This document shows positions 20,016 through 28,148 of a DNA stretch of 64,000 nt, piece after piece. The DNA is from Candidatus Limnocylindrales bacterium (lineage in GTDB: Bacteria > Desulfobacterota > Binatia > UBA1149 > CAITLU01). The notes under the pieces were generated by a model. That model saw nothing but the letters and a program-made list of their open reading frames with translations, did not search any database and was not told where the DNA came from. A program made the translations under genes and the position numbers. The stretch covers positions 1 through 64,000 of the forward strand of contig DATNBU010000026.1 of NCBI GenBank assembly GCA_035571835.1, written 5' to 3'. How positions within the stretch are numbered: the first letter of the stretch is position 1; each line of letters begins with the position of its first letter.

Positions 20016-20855
20016 ATGGCCAGAAGATTCGAAGGCAAGACCGTCATCGTCACCGGTGCATCGAGCGGGATCGGCGAATCGGCCGCACGCCAGTTCGCCG
20101 CCGAGGGAGCCAGCGTGGTGCTGGCGGCACGCAGCGCGGCGACGCTCGAGCATCTCGCTTCGGAGATCGCCGCCGAAGGCGGCGTGGCGATGGCCGTGCC
20201 GACCGACGTGTCCGACAGCTCGGCGTGCGCGCTGCTGCTCGAAGCCGCGCAGGCAAAGTTCGGCGCGATCCACGTGCTCGTCAACAACGCCGGATACAAC
20301 TTTCGCGGGCCGGTCGAGGAAGCGCCGAGCGCCGAGCTCGCAAAGATCATCGACGTCAATCTTCGCGCGCCGGTGGTGCTGTCGCGGCTCGCGCTTCCGT
20401 ATCTTCGACGATCGGGCAAGGCCGCCATCGTCAACGTCGCGTCGATCGCCGGCCGCATTCCGCTTCCGTACGAGGCCACGTACTCCGCAACCAAGTTCGG
20501 CCTGCGCGCGTTCACGTTCGCGCTCGCCGAGGAGCTCGAATCGACCGGCATCACCGTGTCGGCGGTCTCGCCCGGTCCGGTCGAAACCGGTTTCCTTCTG
20601 CACGATGTCGAGGAAGTTCCGGACATCGTTTTCTCGCAGCCGATGAGCTCGGCTGCCGAAGTCGCGGCGCTCGTGCTCGACTGCGCGCACGACGGCGCGC
20701 TCGAACGCGTGTGTCCGCAGATATCCGGTTATCTGGCGACCGCCGGATATCTCGTCCCGCAGCTGCCGCGGCTGCTGAGGCCGCTGCTCCAGTACCAGGG
20801 CCGTGCAGCCAAGGAGAAATATCTGGGCAAGCTGCGCGCCAAGGCCGGGCGCTGA
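20016..20855 (+). CDS. Short-chain dehydrogenase/reductase
   Basis: The 279-residue SDR has AGGAGG 6 nt before ATG. It shows TGASSGIGESAA, the VLVNNAGYN strand, catalytic Ser in VASIAGRIPL, YSATK as the YxxxK, and SPGPVETGF. A C-terminal extension of about 40 basic residues (RLLRPLLQYQGRAAKEKYLG) is typical of the DltE/YqjQ-like SDRs that may sit at membranes. Substrate is unknown. The quinone oxidoreductase gene follows after 11 nt, so the two form an operon. Confidence 0.92.
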   Translation: MARRFEGKTVIVTGASSGIGESAARQFAAEGASVVLAARSAATLEHLASEIAAEGGVAMAVPTDVSDSSACALLLEAAQAKFGAIHVLVNNAGYNFRGPVEEAPSAELAKIIDVNLRAPVVLSRLALPYLRRSGKAAIVNVASIAGRIPLPYEATYSATKFGLRAFTFALAEELESTGITVSAVSPGPVETGFLLHDVEEVPDIVFSQPMSSAAEVAALVLDCAHDGALERVCPQISGYLATAGYLVPQLPRLLRPLLQYQGRAAKEKYLGKLRAKAGR

Positions 20856-20866
20856 GGACACACGCA

Positions 20867-21841
20867 ATGGCGCGCGCAATTCGCATTCACGAGCACGGCG
20901 GCCCCGAAGTGCTTCGCTTCGAGGAGTCCGACCCCGGCAGCCCGATGCCGGGATGGGTGCGCATCCGCCATCGTGCGGTCGGGCTCAACTACATCGATAC
21001 GTATCACCGCAGCGGGCTCTATCCGCTGGCGCTTCCATCGGGCCTCGGCCTCGAAGCTGCCGGTGTCGTCGAAGAGGTCGGACAGGACGTCACGCGCTGG
21101 AAAATCGGCGATCGCGTCGCTTATGGAACCGGACCGCTCGGCGCGTATGCGGAGGTCGCCAACGTTCCGGCGGATCGCGCGGTCGCGATCCCGGATGCGG
21201 TCAGCGACGAAGCGGCCGCTGCGCTGATGCTGAAGGGCCTGACCGCGTGGTTCCTGCTGCGCCGCACGTACCGCGTAAAGGCGGGCGACACGATCCTGTT
21301 CCACGCGGCCGCCGGCGGCGTCGGCACTCTGGCGTGCCAGTGGGCGAATCATCTCGGTGCGACGGTGATCGGAACCGCCGGAAGCGAGGCCAAGGCGAAG
21401 AGCGCGCGCGAGCACGGCTGCGCGCACGTGATCGATTACTCCACCGAAAATTTTACCCGTCGCGTACAGGAGATCACGAAGGGCGAGGGCGTACCGGTCG
21501 TCTATGACGGCGTCGGCAAGGCGACGTTCGACGGCTCGATCGATTGTCTTCGCCCGCTCGGCCTGATGGTGAGCTTCGGCAATGCTTCGGGTCCGCCGCC
21601 GCCGGTCAACCTCGCCACGCTTTCGCAGGCCGGTTCGCTGTTCATCACGCGTCCGACGCTGATGCATTACACCCGTGATCCGGGCGAGCTTGCGGCCGGA
21701 GCCGCCGAGCTTTTCGAGCTCGTCGGCAAAGGCGTCATCAAGGTCGAAGTGAACCAGCGCTATCCGCTGTCCGAAGCCGCCGCCGCACATCGCGACCTCG
21801 AAGCCCGGAAAACCACGGGCGCAACGGTGCTGCTGCCCTGA
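20867..21841 (+). CDS. qor: NADPH:quinone oxidoreductase (Qor-like)
   Basis: The 324-residue zinc-independent MDR protein carries the QOR signatures: GLNYIDTYHRSGLYPLALPS at residues 40-60, GLGLEAAGVVEEVG, and the nucleotide-binding segment HAAAGGVGTLACQWA. The zinc ligands of alcohol dehydrogenases are absent. Family members reduce quinones or enones with NADPH. Its ATG follows the SDR stop closely, and the pair may handle carbonyl or quinone intermediates. Confidence 0.94.
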   Translation: MARAIRIHEHGGPEVLRFEESDPGSPMPGWVRIRHRAVGLNYIDTYHRSGLYPLALPSGLGLEAAGVVEEVGQDVTRWKIGDRVAYGTGPLGAYAEVANVPADRAVAIPDAVSDEAAAALMLKGLTAWFLLRRTYRVKAGDTILFHAAAGGVGTLACQWANHLGATVIGTAGSEAKAKSAREHGCAHVIDYSTENFTRRVQEITKGEGVPVVYDGVGKATFDGSIDCLRPLGLMVSFGNASGPPPPVNLATLSQAGSLFITRPTLMHYTRDPGELAAGAAELFELVGKGVIKVEVNQRYPLSEAAAAHRDLEARKTTGATVLLP

Positions 21842-21904
21842 CGGAGCCGCGGCAGGCCGGCGGTTGCGCGGCACGCAACTGCGCTTGCAGCGAATTCGAT
21901 TGTG

Positions 21905-22342
21905 ATGCGGCGCCAGCTCTGGGCAACTGGAGCCATGCCACAGACCATTCCTGCTGCCAGTTACCTGCGATCTCCGACCGCATGGTTGGCCGCTCTCGTG
22001 AGCATTGCCATCCTTCTGCTCGGAGCGCGCGCCATTCTCGATCCTGTATCGGCGTCCGCAAGCTTTGGGCTGCCAATGCACACCGATACCGAGACGACCT
22101 TCGTCCGCGTCTACGGGGCGAGGAATGCCTTTCTCGGCGCGTTATCCATTGGCTTCATCACGCAACGGATGATCAAGCCCCTTGCGCTGCTGTTCATGCT
22201 GGCAACCACGCTGCCGCTCCTGGATGCGTTTGTCATCGTGTCGAGGATCGGACCGAGCCATGAGCTCGTCCGGCATGCTGCCATTTTCGTATTGCTCGTT
22301 GTCACCAGTCTCTCGCTATGGCGGCTCAGTCGAGAGGTGTGA
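21905..22342 (+). CDS. Small membrane protein, DUF4267-like
   Basis: The product is about 145 residues with four predicted membrane helices: AWLAALVSIAILLLG, an AFLGALSIGF region, LALLFMLATTLPLLDAF and HAAIFVLLVVTSLSLW. The order GARAILDP, ASFGLP, FVRVYGARNAFLG matches DUF4267 proteins, whose function is unknown. An ATG at 21935 is an alternative start; neither has a convincing ribosome site. Confidence 0.75.
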   Translation: MRRQLWATGAMPQTIPAASYLRSPTAWLAALVSIAILLLGARAILDPVSASASFGLPMHTDTETTFVRVYGARNAFLGALSIGFITQRMIKPLALLFMLATTLPLLDAFVIVSRIGPSHELVRHAAIFVLLVVTSLSLWRLSREV

Positions 22343-22452
22343 TCCGGAGCCGCTCCCCGTCGCAAGAAAGCTGGCGTTGGCTTCGCGCAACTGTCACATC
22401 GCCTGTCTGCGATCACGATCCGAACCGGGATGAGTCAGACAGGGAGTGATGT

Positions 22453-23874
22453 ATGGCGATTCGTAGTTTTGCAGTTGTCGCGACCGCGCTGTGGCTGACG
22501 ACGGCCAGTCCGGCCCAGGCGTACCTTTGCGGCGATCTCAATGGGAACAAGGCCATTCTGGCCGGCGACGCGCTCATCGCGCTCCAGCTGAGCGTAGGGC
22601 TGACGGTCCCGACGAACTGCGGCTCGCAGCACGGGGTTTTCACCACCGGGCAGGACACGTGCTACGACGACGCGGGCGACCCGATAAGCTGCGAAGGCAC
22701 CGGCCAGGACGGCGAGTTTCAGAAAGGCGCGTCGCGCGCATTCATCGACAACGGGGACGGCACCGTCACCGACCGCAACACCGGTCTTCAGTGGGAGCAG
22801 TCCGACGACGGCGGCGGCATCCACGATCAGGAAAACAAGGTCAACTGGCTCGGCGCGTTCCTCAAGATCGCCCAGCTCAACGTCACGATGTTCGCCGGTC
22901 ACTCGGACTGGCGTGTGCCGAACATCTTCGAACTGATGAGCCTCGGCGATTTCGGCCAGCACGATCCCGGCTACCCCGTCCCTTATTTCCAGCACGACTG
23001 CGCGCCGGGCTGCGCGATCCCGAATTGTGCATGTATTCCGTCGCCGCAGTACGAGTGGTCCTCCACGTCGTACGCGCCCGGACCGTCGAATGCATGGGCG
23101 CTGCAGGTACGATTCGGCGATCCGATCTTGCAGGCGAAGTCTCTCGCGAACTACACGGCGCGCGCCGTTCGCGGCGGCTATTCGACCGCCGACGTCGAGA
23201 ACAACCCCGCATTCGCCAATAGTTGCGCCGACGTGAACGCGAGCGACAGCATCACCGCTCCCGACGCGCTCGCGATCCTGCGCAAATCGGTAGGACAGCA
23301 GGTCAGCCTGACCTGTCTTACGCGCACCGCGCCGCTCGTCACCGGCCAGACCGAATGCTACGGCGATACGGGCCTGACGATCCCTTGCATCGGCACTGGT
23401 CAGGACGGTGAGCTCCAGCGCGGAGTCTCGCGATCGTTCGCGAATTTCCAGGACGGCACGATCGGAGACGAAACGACGGGCCTCGTCTGGGAGGTCCTGG
23501 CCGACGACGGATCGGTTCACGATCGCGACGACACGTTCAACTTTAGCGGGGCGCAGGACCACGTCGATGCGCTCAACGAGTCGACCTTTGCAGGCGTTAC
23601 GAACTGGCGCCGGCCGAATTTTAACGAGCTCGCGTCGCTGTTTCATTTCGGCAGCGCAACGTCCGGTGTGTATGACGCGTTCTTCAACGCCGACTGCGAG
23701 AACGGGTGTTCGAATACCCAGTGCAGCTGCGCGCCGGCCTCGGGTCAGCTGTGGTCGTCGACGACCTTCCTCGGCAACCGGGAATTTGCACTTCGTACCG
23801 ACATCACCAAAGCAGCCAACTACGCGATCAAGGCCGACACGATCGGTGTGCGCGCGGTCACGGGCGGGAACTGA
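22453..23874 (+). CDS. Secreted protein, duplicated dockerin-like plus Lcl_C domains
   Basis: The 473-residue product begins with a signal peptide (MAIRSFAVVATALWL, ending AQAYL) after a GGGAG ribosome site. It is an internal duplication. Residues 24-235 and about 258-473 each contain a dockerin-type calcium loop (DLNGNKAILAGDALIALQ; DVNASDSITAPDALAILR), a Cys-bracketed linker (TGQDTCYDD; TGQTECYGD), then a DUF1566/Lcl_C domain (GDGTVTDRNTGLQWEQ, WRVPNIFELMSL, WSSTSY). Lcl_C domains occur in extracellular and sugar- or surface-binding proteins. A role in surface attachment or in recruiting cohesin-like partners is inferred. Confidence 0.85.
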   Translation: MAIRSFAVVATALWLTTASPAQAYLCGDLNGNKAILAGDALIALQLSVGLTVPTNCGSQHGVFTTGQDTCYDDAGDPISCEGTGQDGEFQKGASRAFIDNGDGTVTDRNTGLQWEQSDDGGGIHDQENKVNWLGAFLKIAQLNVTMFAGHSDWRVPNIFELMSLGDFGQHDPGYPVPYFQHDCAPGCAIPNCACIPSPQYEWSSTSYAPGPSNAWALQVRFGDPILQAKSLANYTARAVRGGYSTADVENNPAFANSCADVNASDSITAPDALAILRKSVGQQVSLTCLTRTAPLVTGQTECYGDTGLTIPCIGTGQDGELQRGVSRSFANFQDGTIGDETTGLVWEVLADDGSVHDRDDTFNFSGAQDHVDALNESTFAGVTNWRRPNFNELASLFHFGSATSGVYDAFFNADCENGCSNTQCSCAPASGQLWSSTTFLGNREFALRTDITKAANYAIKADTIGVRAVTGGN

Positions 23875-23908
23875 GCTCGCCCGGCGGGAACTCGGCGGCG
23901 CTCCGTAG

Positions 23909-25153
23909 TCAGTGCGATTCTGGTCGGTTGACCTCGGCGCGTGCGCGCGAGGCACCCACGACGGGGATCTCGTCGTCGCGTAGCGGCTCGCGTTTTCGGC
24001 GTCGCGCGAGCGCCTTGTCGATCCAGGGCGCAAGCTCCTGCATCTTGCGCGCCTGGCGCGCGCCGGACTCGCTGCGGAACTCGTCGAGCACTTCGCCGGC
24101 GAACAGTTCGAGCGACTCGCAGATCATCTCATGACGGTTGTGACCGGCCTGCTGCAGGAAGATCACCTGGTCGACGCCCGCGTCTTCGAATTCGTGAAGG
24201 TGCGCGCGCATGTCGTCGGGCGTGCCGATTCCTGCGCCGCGATAGGCGGGATCTGCAGCGGACGCGACGAGGTCGTCCGTGCGGGTGCCACGCATCTCCC
24301 GAAACGATTCCCAGAGCCGCGAGCGTCCTGGCAGCGCGTCCTGCGCAACCAGCGCGTTGATCGCGTAGAAGAAGAAATCGAACCCTTCCTGTCCGCGCCG
24401 GATCGCTTCCGCGCGATCGTGGTGCACCGAGAAAGCCGAGACCATCGCAAGGTTGGCGTTGACGCTGTGCCCGATCGGCACGCACTCATCGCTGCGGATG
24501 ATGTCGTAGTAGAGCTTGCTCCACGTGCGCGCCTCGTCGGGATCGACGAAAGCGAATGCGAGCGCGCCGACGCCGTTCTTCGCAGCGACTCGAATCGTGT
24601 CGCGGTTCGTGCAGGCCATCCACATCGGAGGATGCGGTTTCTGCAGCGGCTTGGGCAGAACGTTGCGGCAAGGCATCGAGAACGAGACGCCTTCGAAGCC
24701 GGGGTACGGCTCCATGACCATCATGTCGGCAATCTCGGCTGCGGCTTCGAGCGCGAGCGCGCGCTTTTCCTTCGCCGGGATCTTGAAGCCCCCGAGCTCG
24801 AGCCGCGTTGCGCCTTCGCCGATTCCGAACTCGACGCGGCCGTTGGAGACCAGGTCGAGCATCCCGAGGCCTTCTGCGGTGCGCGCGGGATGGTTGTAGT
24901 TCGGGATCACCTGGCGGATGCCGTGACCGAGACGGATGTTCTTCGTGCGCGCCGCCGCCGCCGCAAGGAAGACTTCGGGAGACGAACAGTGCGAGTACTC
25001 GTCGAGGAAATGATGCTCGACGCACCACGCGTAGTCGTAGCCGAGCCGGTCGGCCAGCTCGACCTGCGCAAGCGCCTCGTGCACGAGTCGGTGCTCGCTC
25101 GTGGCGTCCCAGGGTTTCGGTAGCTGAAGCTCGTAGAACACGCCGAATCGCAT
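23909..25153 (-). CDS. LLM-class flavin-dependent oxidoreductase
   Basis: From the ATG at 25153 (MRFGVFYELQLPKPW) the protein is 414 residues and has the bacterial-luciferase-like TIM-barrel motifs: YDYAWCVEHHFLDEYSHCSS, IRLGHGIRQVIPNYNHPART, GRVEFGIGEGATR and an AAKNGVGALAFAF strand. Members use FMN or F420 to oxidise diverse substrates. The N-terminal extension in the longer frame is non-homologous. It is divergent from the metal-efflux operon. Confidence 0.92.
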   Translation of the reverse strand: MRFGVFYELQLPKPWDATSEHRLVHEALAQVELADRLGYDYAWCVEHHFLDEYSHCSSPEVFLAAAAARTKNIRLGHGIRQVIPNYNHPARTAEGLGMLDLVSNGRVEFGIGEGATRLELGGFKIPAKEKRALALEAAAEIADMMVMEPYPGFEGVSFSMPCRNVLPKPLQKPHPPMWMACTNRDTIRVAAKNGVGALAFAFVDPDEARTWSKLYYDIIRSDECVPIGHSVNANLAMVSAFSVHHDRAEAIRRGQEGFDFFFYAINALVAQDALPGRSRLWESFREMRGTRTDDLVASAADPAYRGAGIGTPDDMRAHLHEFEDAGVDQVIFLQQAGHNRHEMICESLELFAGEVLDEFRSESGARQARKMQELAPWIDKALARRRKREPLRDDEIPVVGASRARAEVNRPESH

Positions 25154-25274
25154 GTCGGCGTCTGTAGCATCGCCCGGCGCGGCGACCAAAGCGGGGGCAC
25201 GATCGGTCGAAGCGTTCTTCCAGCGGACGCGCCGGCATGATGACAACCCGCGGCAAGCCTGCTAGACGGGGCTC

Positions 25275-25682
25275 ATGTCGCGCCGCCGGATCCGCCAGGC
25301 CTTCGTCCGATCGGTTGCGCTTTTCTATCTGCTCGTTGCATGCGGCCCGAGTGCGGCTGCCGTGTTCTGCATTGGCAACGACGGTCACCTCGCGATCGAG
25401 TCATCGCTCGATGTATGCTGCCCGCCGGTACACTCCGATTCGGCCGAGCTGCGCGCTTTCGACGACTGCCGCGGCTGCACGGACACTCCCGTTGCGCTGA
25501 AGGCTGCTCTCCAGAAGAAGAGCGACCGCGGAGATGCCGCGTCGCCTGCGCGCTGCATCATCGCGGCCGCGAATCCCGTTGCCGGCGCAAACGTGATCCG
25601 CTTGTCGACGCTTCTTCGCGATTCGATCGCGAGAGATCTCAGCAGCACCGCGTCCCGCCGTTCGATTGTTCTCCTGATCTGA
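25275..25682 (+). CDS. Small secreted Cys protein heading the RND operon
   Basis: The 135-residue protein has a hydrophobic signal (VALFYLLVACGPSAAAV) and a short Cys-rich mature part: VFCIGNDGHLAIE, DVCCPPVH and DDCRGCTDTP. Similar small proteins with the CxGxDGHxAIE...CC...CxxC pattern are found next to CzcA/CusA-type operons, so metal binding or sensing is plausible. The GTG/ATG region has no striking ribosome site. Separated from the outer-membrane gene by the hairpin array. Confidence 0.7.
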   Translation: MSRRRIRQAFVRSVALFYLLVACGPSAAAVFCIGNDGHLAIESSLDVCCPPVHSDSAELRAFDDCRGCTDTPVALKAALQKKSDRGDAASPARCIIAAANPVAGANVIRLSTLLRDSIARDLSSTASRRSIVLLI

Positions 25683-25718
25683 GACCGTCCGCTTCCATCC
25701 GTAATCCGATTCGACCTC

Positions 25719-25845
25719 GGCAGCCTCGCGGCTCGTTCAACTGAACGGCAGCCTCGCGGCTGTTCTTCTGATCGGCAGGCTCGCGGCTGATCATTCGATC
25801 GGCAGCCTCGCGGCTGTTCATCTGATCGGCAGCCTCGCGGCTGCC
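25719..25845 (+). repeat. Five-copy 27-bp array of short hairpins
   Basis: The 15-bp core GGCAGCCTCGCGGCT recurs at 25719, 25747, 25774, 25801 and 25828; the third copy has one change. Spacing is 28, 27, 27 and 27 bp, with similar 12-bp spacers (GTTCATCTGATC). Each core folds as GCAGCC-TCGC-GGCTGC or a shorter form; the last has a perfect 7-bp stem. It lies between the small Cys protein and the czcC-like gene. Confidence 0.85.
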
Positions 25846-25891
25846 TCATTGTGGGACCCGGCAGCTGCGATGCCGATCCGGGAGCTGACGC

Positions 25892-27181
25892 ATGATTTTC
25901 CGTGTCCTTCTTTCGACCATGCTGTTGTTCGAGCTGGCGTGCGTGACAGCGATTGCGGGCGGTATGCCGTCACACGGCAAACCGACCGGCACGATTTCAC
26001 TCGACGACGCCTATGCGGCAGCGCTTCGCCAGAGCCCGGAGCTTGCGGCGGCATCCGACGAGATCCGTGCGCGCGAAGCACTTGCCGGCCAGGCCGCGCG
26101 CCGTCCGAACCCCGTCGTTCAGACCGAGGTCGAAAACATCGGCGTCTCCGGGGATCGCAGCGGCTTCGACGATACCGAGACCACGCTGCTGCTGTCGCAG
26201 CTGATCGAGCTCGGAGGGAAAAGATCGAAGCGCGCGCGCGTCGCCGAGATCGGTCGCGATCTTGCGCGCTGGGACTTCGAGGCGAAGCGGCTCGACGTAC
26301 TGTCGCGCGTGCGCCGCGCATTCATCACGGTGCTTGCCGCGCAGGCGCGGATCGATCTCGTGCGCGAGCGCCGGCGTGTCGCGACCGAGGAGGTCAACGC
26401 CGCGACTCGCAGCGTATCGGCCGGCGCCAGCTCGCCATTCGAGCTTTCGCGTGCGCGGCTCACTCTCGAACGGGCGGGGCTCGAGCTTGCGCAATCCGAG
26501 TCGGAGCTTCGTGCGGCGCGCGACTCGCTTGCTGCCACGTGGCGCGGCGAGGCCGCAGCCTTCACGAGAGCGACCGGCAAACTCGAAGACCTGCCGCGCC
26601 TGCCGGCCGAGAACGAGCTCGCACGACTGGTCCCGTCATCGCCGGACGTAGCCCGCTGGACCAGCGAACGGGAAGAACGCCGCGCGACGCTCGGGCTCGA
26701 AGAGGCCGGCAGCGTTCCCGACGTGACGGCGGGAATCGGCGCGCGGCATTTCAGCGACAATTCCGATAACGCACTGGTCTTCGAGGTGAGCGTTCCGCTG
26801 CCGCTGTTCGACAGGAACCGCGATTCGGTTGCAGCAGCGCGCGCGCGGCTTTCGAAAGCCGAACACGAGGCCGCGGCCGCATCGGCCGGGGCGCTCGCAG
26901 CGATCCACGAGGCGTACCGGCGATGCACGGCCGCGCGCGAGAACGCCGAACGTCTGGCGGGCTCCACGCTTCCGGCCGCGCGCGCGGCTCGCGAGAACGC
27001 GCGCTCGGCGTTCCGGCAGGGTGCGGTTCGCAGGATCGACGTGCTCGAAGCTGAGCGCACGGTCTTCGAGCTCGAGACCGAATATGTCGGTGTTCTCGAA
27101 GCGGCGCATCTGGCTGCGGCCGACGTCGAGCGGCTCGCGGCGATCGAGCTCGCGCACGCCGACGCTGCGGGTGTGCGATGA
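25892..27181 (+). CDS. czcC: Outer-membrane efflux protein, TolC/CzcC type
   Basis: The 429-residue protein has an N-terminal export signal and the repeated long-helix pattern of outer-membrane factors: ISLDDAYAAALRQSPELAAA near residue 35, SQLIELGGKRSKRARVAE near residue 107, PLPLFDRNRDSVAAARAR near residue 305, and a second-half ARSAFRQGAVRRIDVLEAER. It would form the outer-membrane channel of the tripartite pump. Its stop overlaps the next start by 4 nt (ATGA). Confidence 0.93.
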   Translation: MIFRVLLSTMLLFELACVTAIAGGMPSHGKPTGTISLDDAYAAALRQSPELAAASDEIRAREALAGQAARRPNPVVQTEVENIGVSGDRSGFDDTETTLLLSQLIELGGKRSKRARVAEIGRDLARWDFEAKRLDVLSRVRRAFITVLAAQARIDLVRERRRVATEEVNAATRSVSAGASSPFELSRARLTLERAGLELAQSESELRAARDSLAATWRGEAAAFTRATGKLEDLPRLPAENELARLVPSSPDVARWTSEREERRATLGLEEAGSVPDVTAGIGARHFSDNSDNALVFEVSVPLPLFDRNRDSVAAARARLSKAEHEAAAASAGALAAIHEAYRRCTAARENAERLAGSTLPAARAARENARSAFRQGAVRRIDVLEAERTVFELETEYVGVLEAAHLAAADVERLAAIELAHADAAGVR

Positions 27182-28137
27182 GACGCCATCGCGTTGCTGC
27201 GACTGCGACCAGCAGCCGCCGGATTGCTGCAGCGATCGGCGCGTTCTCGAGCCTTCTTGCGATTGCCGTTGCGTCTCTTCCTCCGGTCGCGTTCGCGGAC
27301 GAGCCCGCCGAAGACGAGCACCACGCCGGCCAGCACGTATTCACCGTCGAGGAATTCATTCACTCGGGTGTCACCATCGTTTCCGCAGGCCCGGGAATCG
27401 TGGACGTCGCGGTCGAGCTTCCGGCCGAGGTGCGGCCGAACGGGGACCGGCTTGCGCATATCGCGCCGCGCTTTTCCGGCCTGGTTCGTGAAGTGCGCAA
27501 GTCCGTAGGCGACGACGTCAAGGCGGGCGAGGTGCTGGCCGTCGTCGAAAGCGACAATCTCTCGCCGTTCGAGCTTCGCGCAGCGTTCGCGGGGACGGTC
27601 ATCGACCGGCACATCGTTGCGGGAGAGACCGCATCGCCCGACAAGCCGGCCTACATCATTGCCGATCTGTCCACGGTGTGGGTGCTCATCAGCGCTTATC
27701 CGCAGGTGCTCGATCTCGTCCGTGTCGGGCGGCCGGTACGGATCGCGGCGAGCCGCGGCGGACCGGAGATCGAATCGCGCGTCTCGTACGTCTCGCCGAT
27801 CGTCGAAGAAGAAACGCGCATGGTGACGGCACGGGTCGTCGTCGCGAATCCGAACGGAGAATGGCGTCCGGGCCTGTTCGTGACGGCGACGATCGAAAAT
27901 CCCGTCGATGCGGCGATCGTGGTGCCTCGTCGCGCCGTGCAGACCGTCGCAGGAAAGCCGGCCGTGTTCGTCGTCGCCGGCGAGCGCTTCGAGGTGCGTA
28001 CGGTCGAGCTCGGCAGCAGCGGGCGGTCCACGGTCGAAGTCCGATCGGGTCTTGCCGCCGGCGACCGCGTCGCGAGCGAGCGTTCGTTCCTCGTCAAGGC
28101 GGAGCTTCTCAAAACGGAAGGCGGTCATGAGGACTGA
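27178..28137 (+). CDS. czcB: RND efflux periplasmic adaptor, CzcB type
   Basis: The 319-residue membrane-fusion protein has an N-terminal signal (GAFSSLLAIAVASLPPVAFA). A His-bearing acidic segment (EDEHHAGQHVF) could bind metal. It then has the barrel-sandwich domain with RFSGLVREVRKSVGDDVKAG and a beta-barrel domain (GRPVRIAASRGG, GEWRPGLFVTATIE). It links the inner-membrane pump to the outer-membrane channel. Start overlaps czcC; the pump gene follows 11 nt after its stop. Confidence 0.93.
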   Translation: MRRHRVAATATSSRRIAAAIGAFSSLLAIAVASLPPVAFADEPAEDEHHAGQHVFTVEEFIHSGVTIVSAGPGIVDVAVELPAEVRPNGDRLAHIAPRFSGLVREVRKSVGDDVKAGEVLAVVESDNLSPFELRAAFAGTVIDRHIVAGETASPDKPAYIIADLSTVWVLISAYPQVLDLVRVGRPVRIAASRGGPEIESRVSYVSPIVEEETRMVTARVVVANPNGEWRPGLFVTATIENPVDAAIVVPRRAVQTVAGKPAVFVVAGERFEVRTVELGSSGRSTVEVRSGLAAGDRVASERSFLVKAELLKTEGGHED

Positions 28138-28148
28138 AGGCGGCTCCG

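Noticed and set aside
25719..25845. CRISPR array
   Set aside because: Repeat core is only 15 bp, spacers are about 12 bp and similar to one another, and no cas genes are present.
25385..25849. Minus-strand frame with a nine-residue PRGCRS repeat
   Set aside because: The periodicity comes from the 27-bp hairpin array. It has no ribosome site and lies antisense to the small Cys protein.
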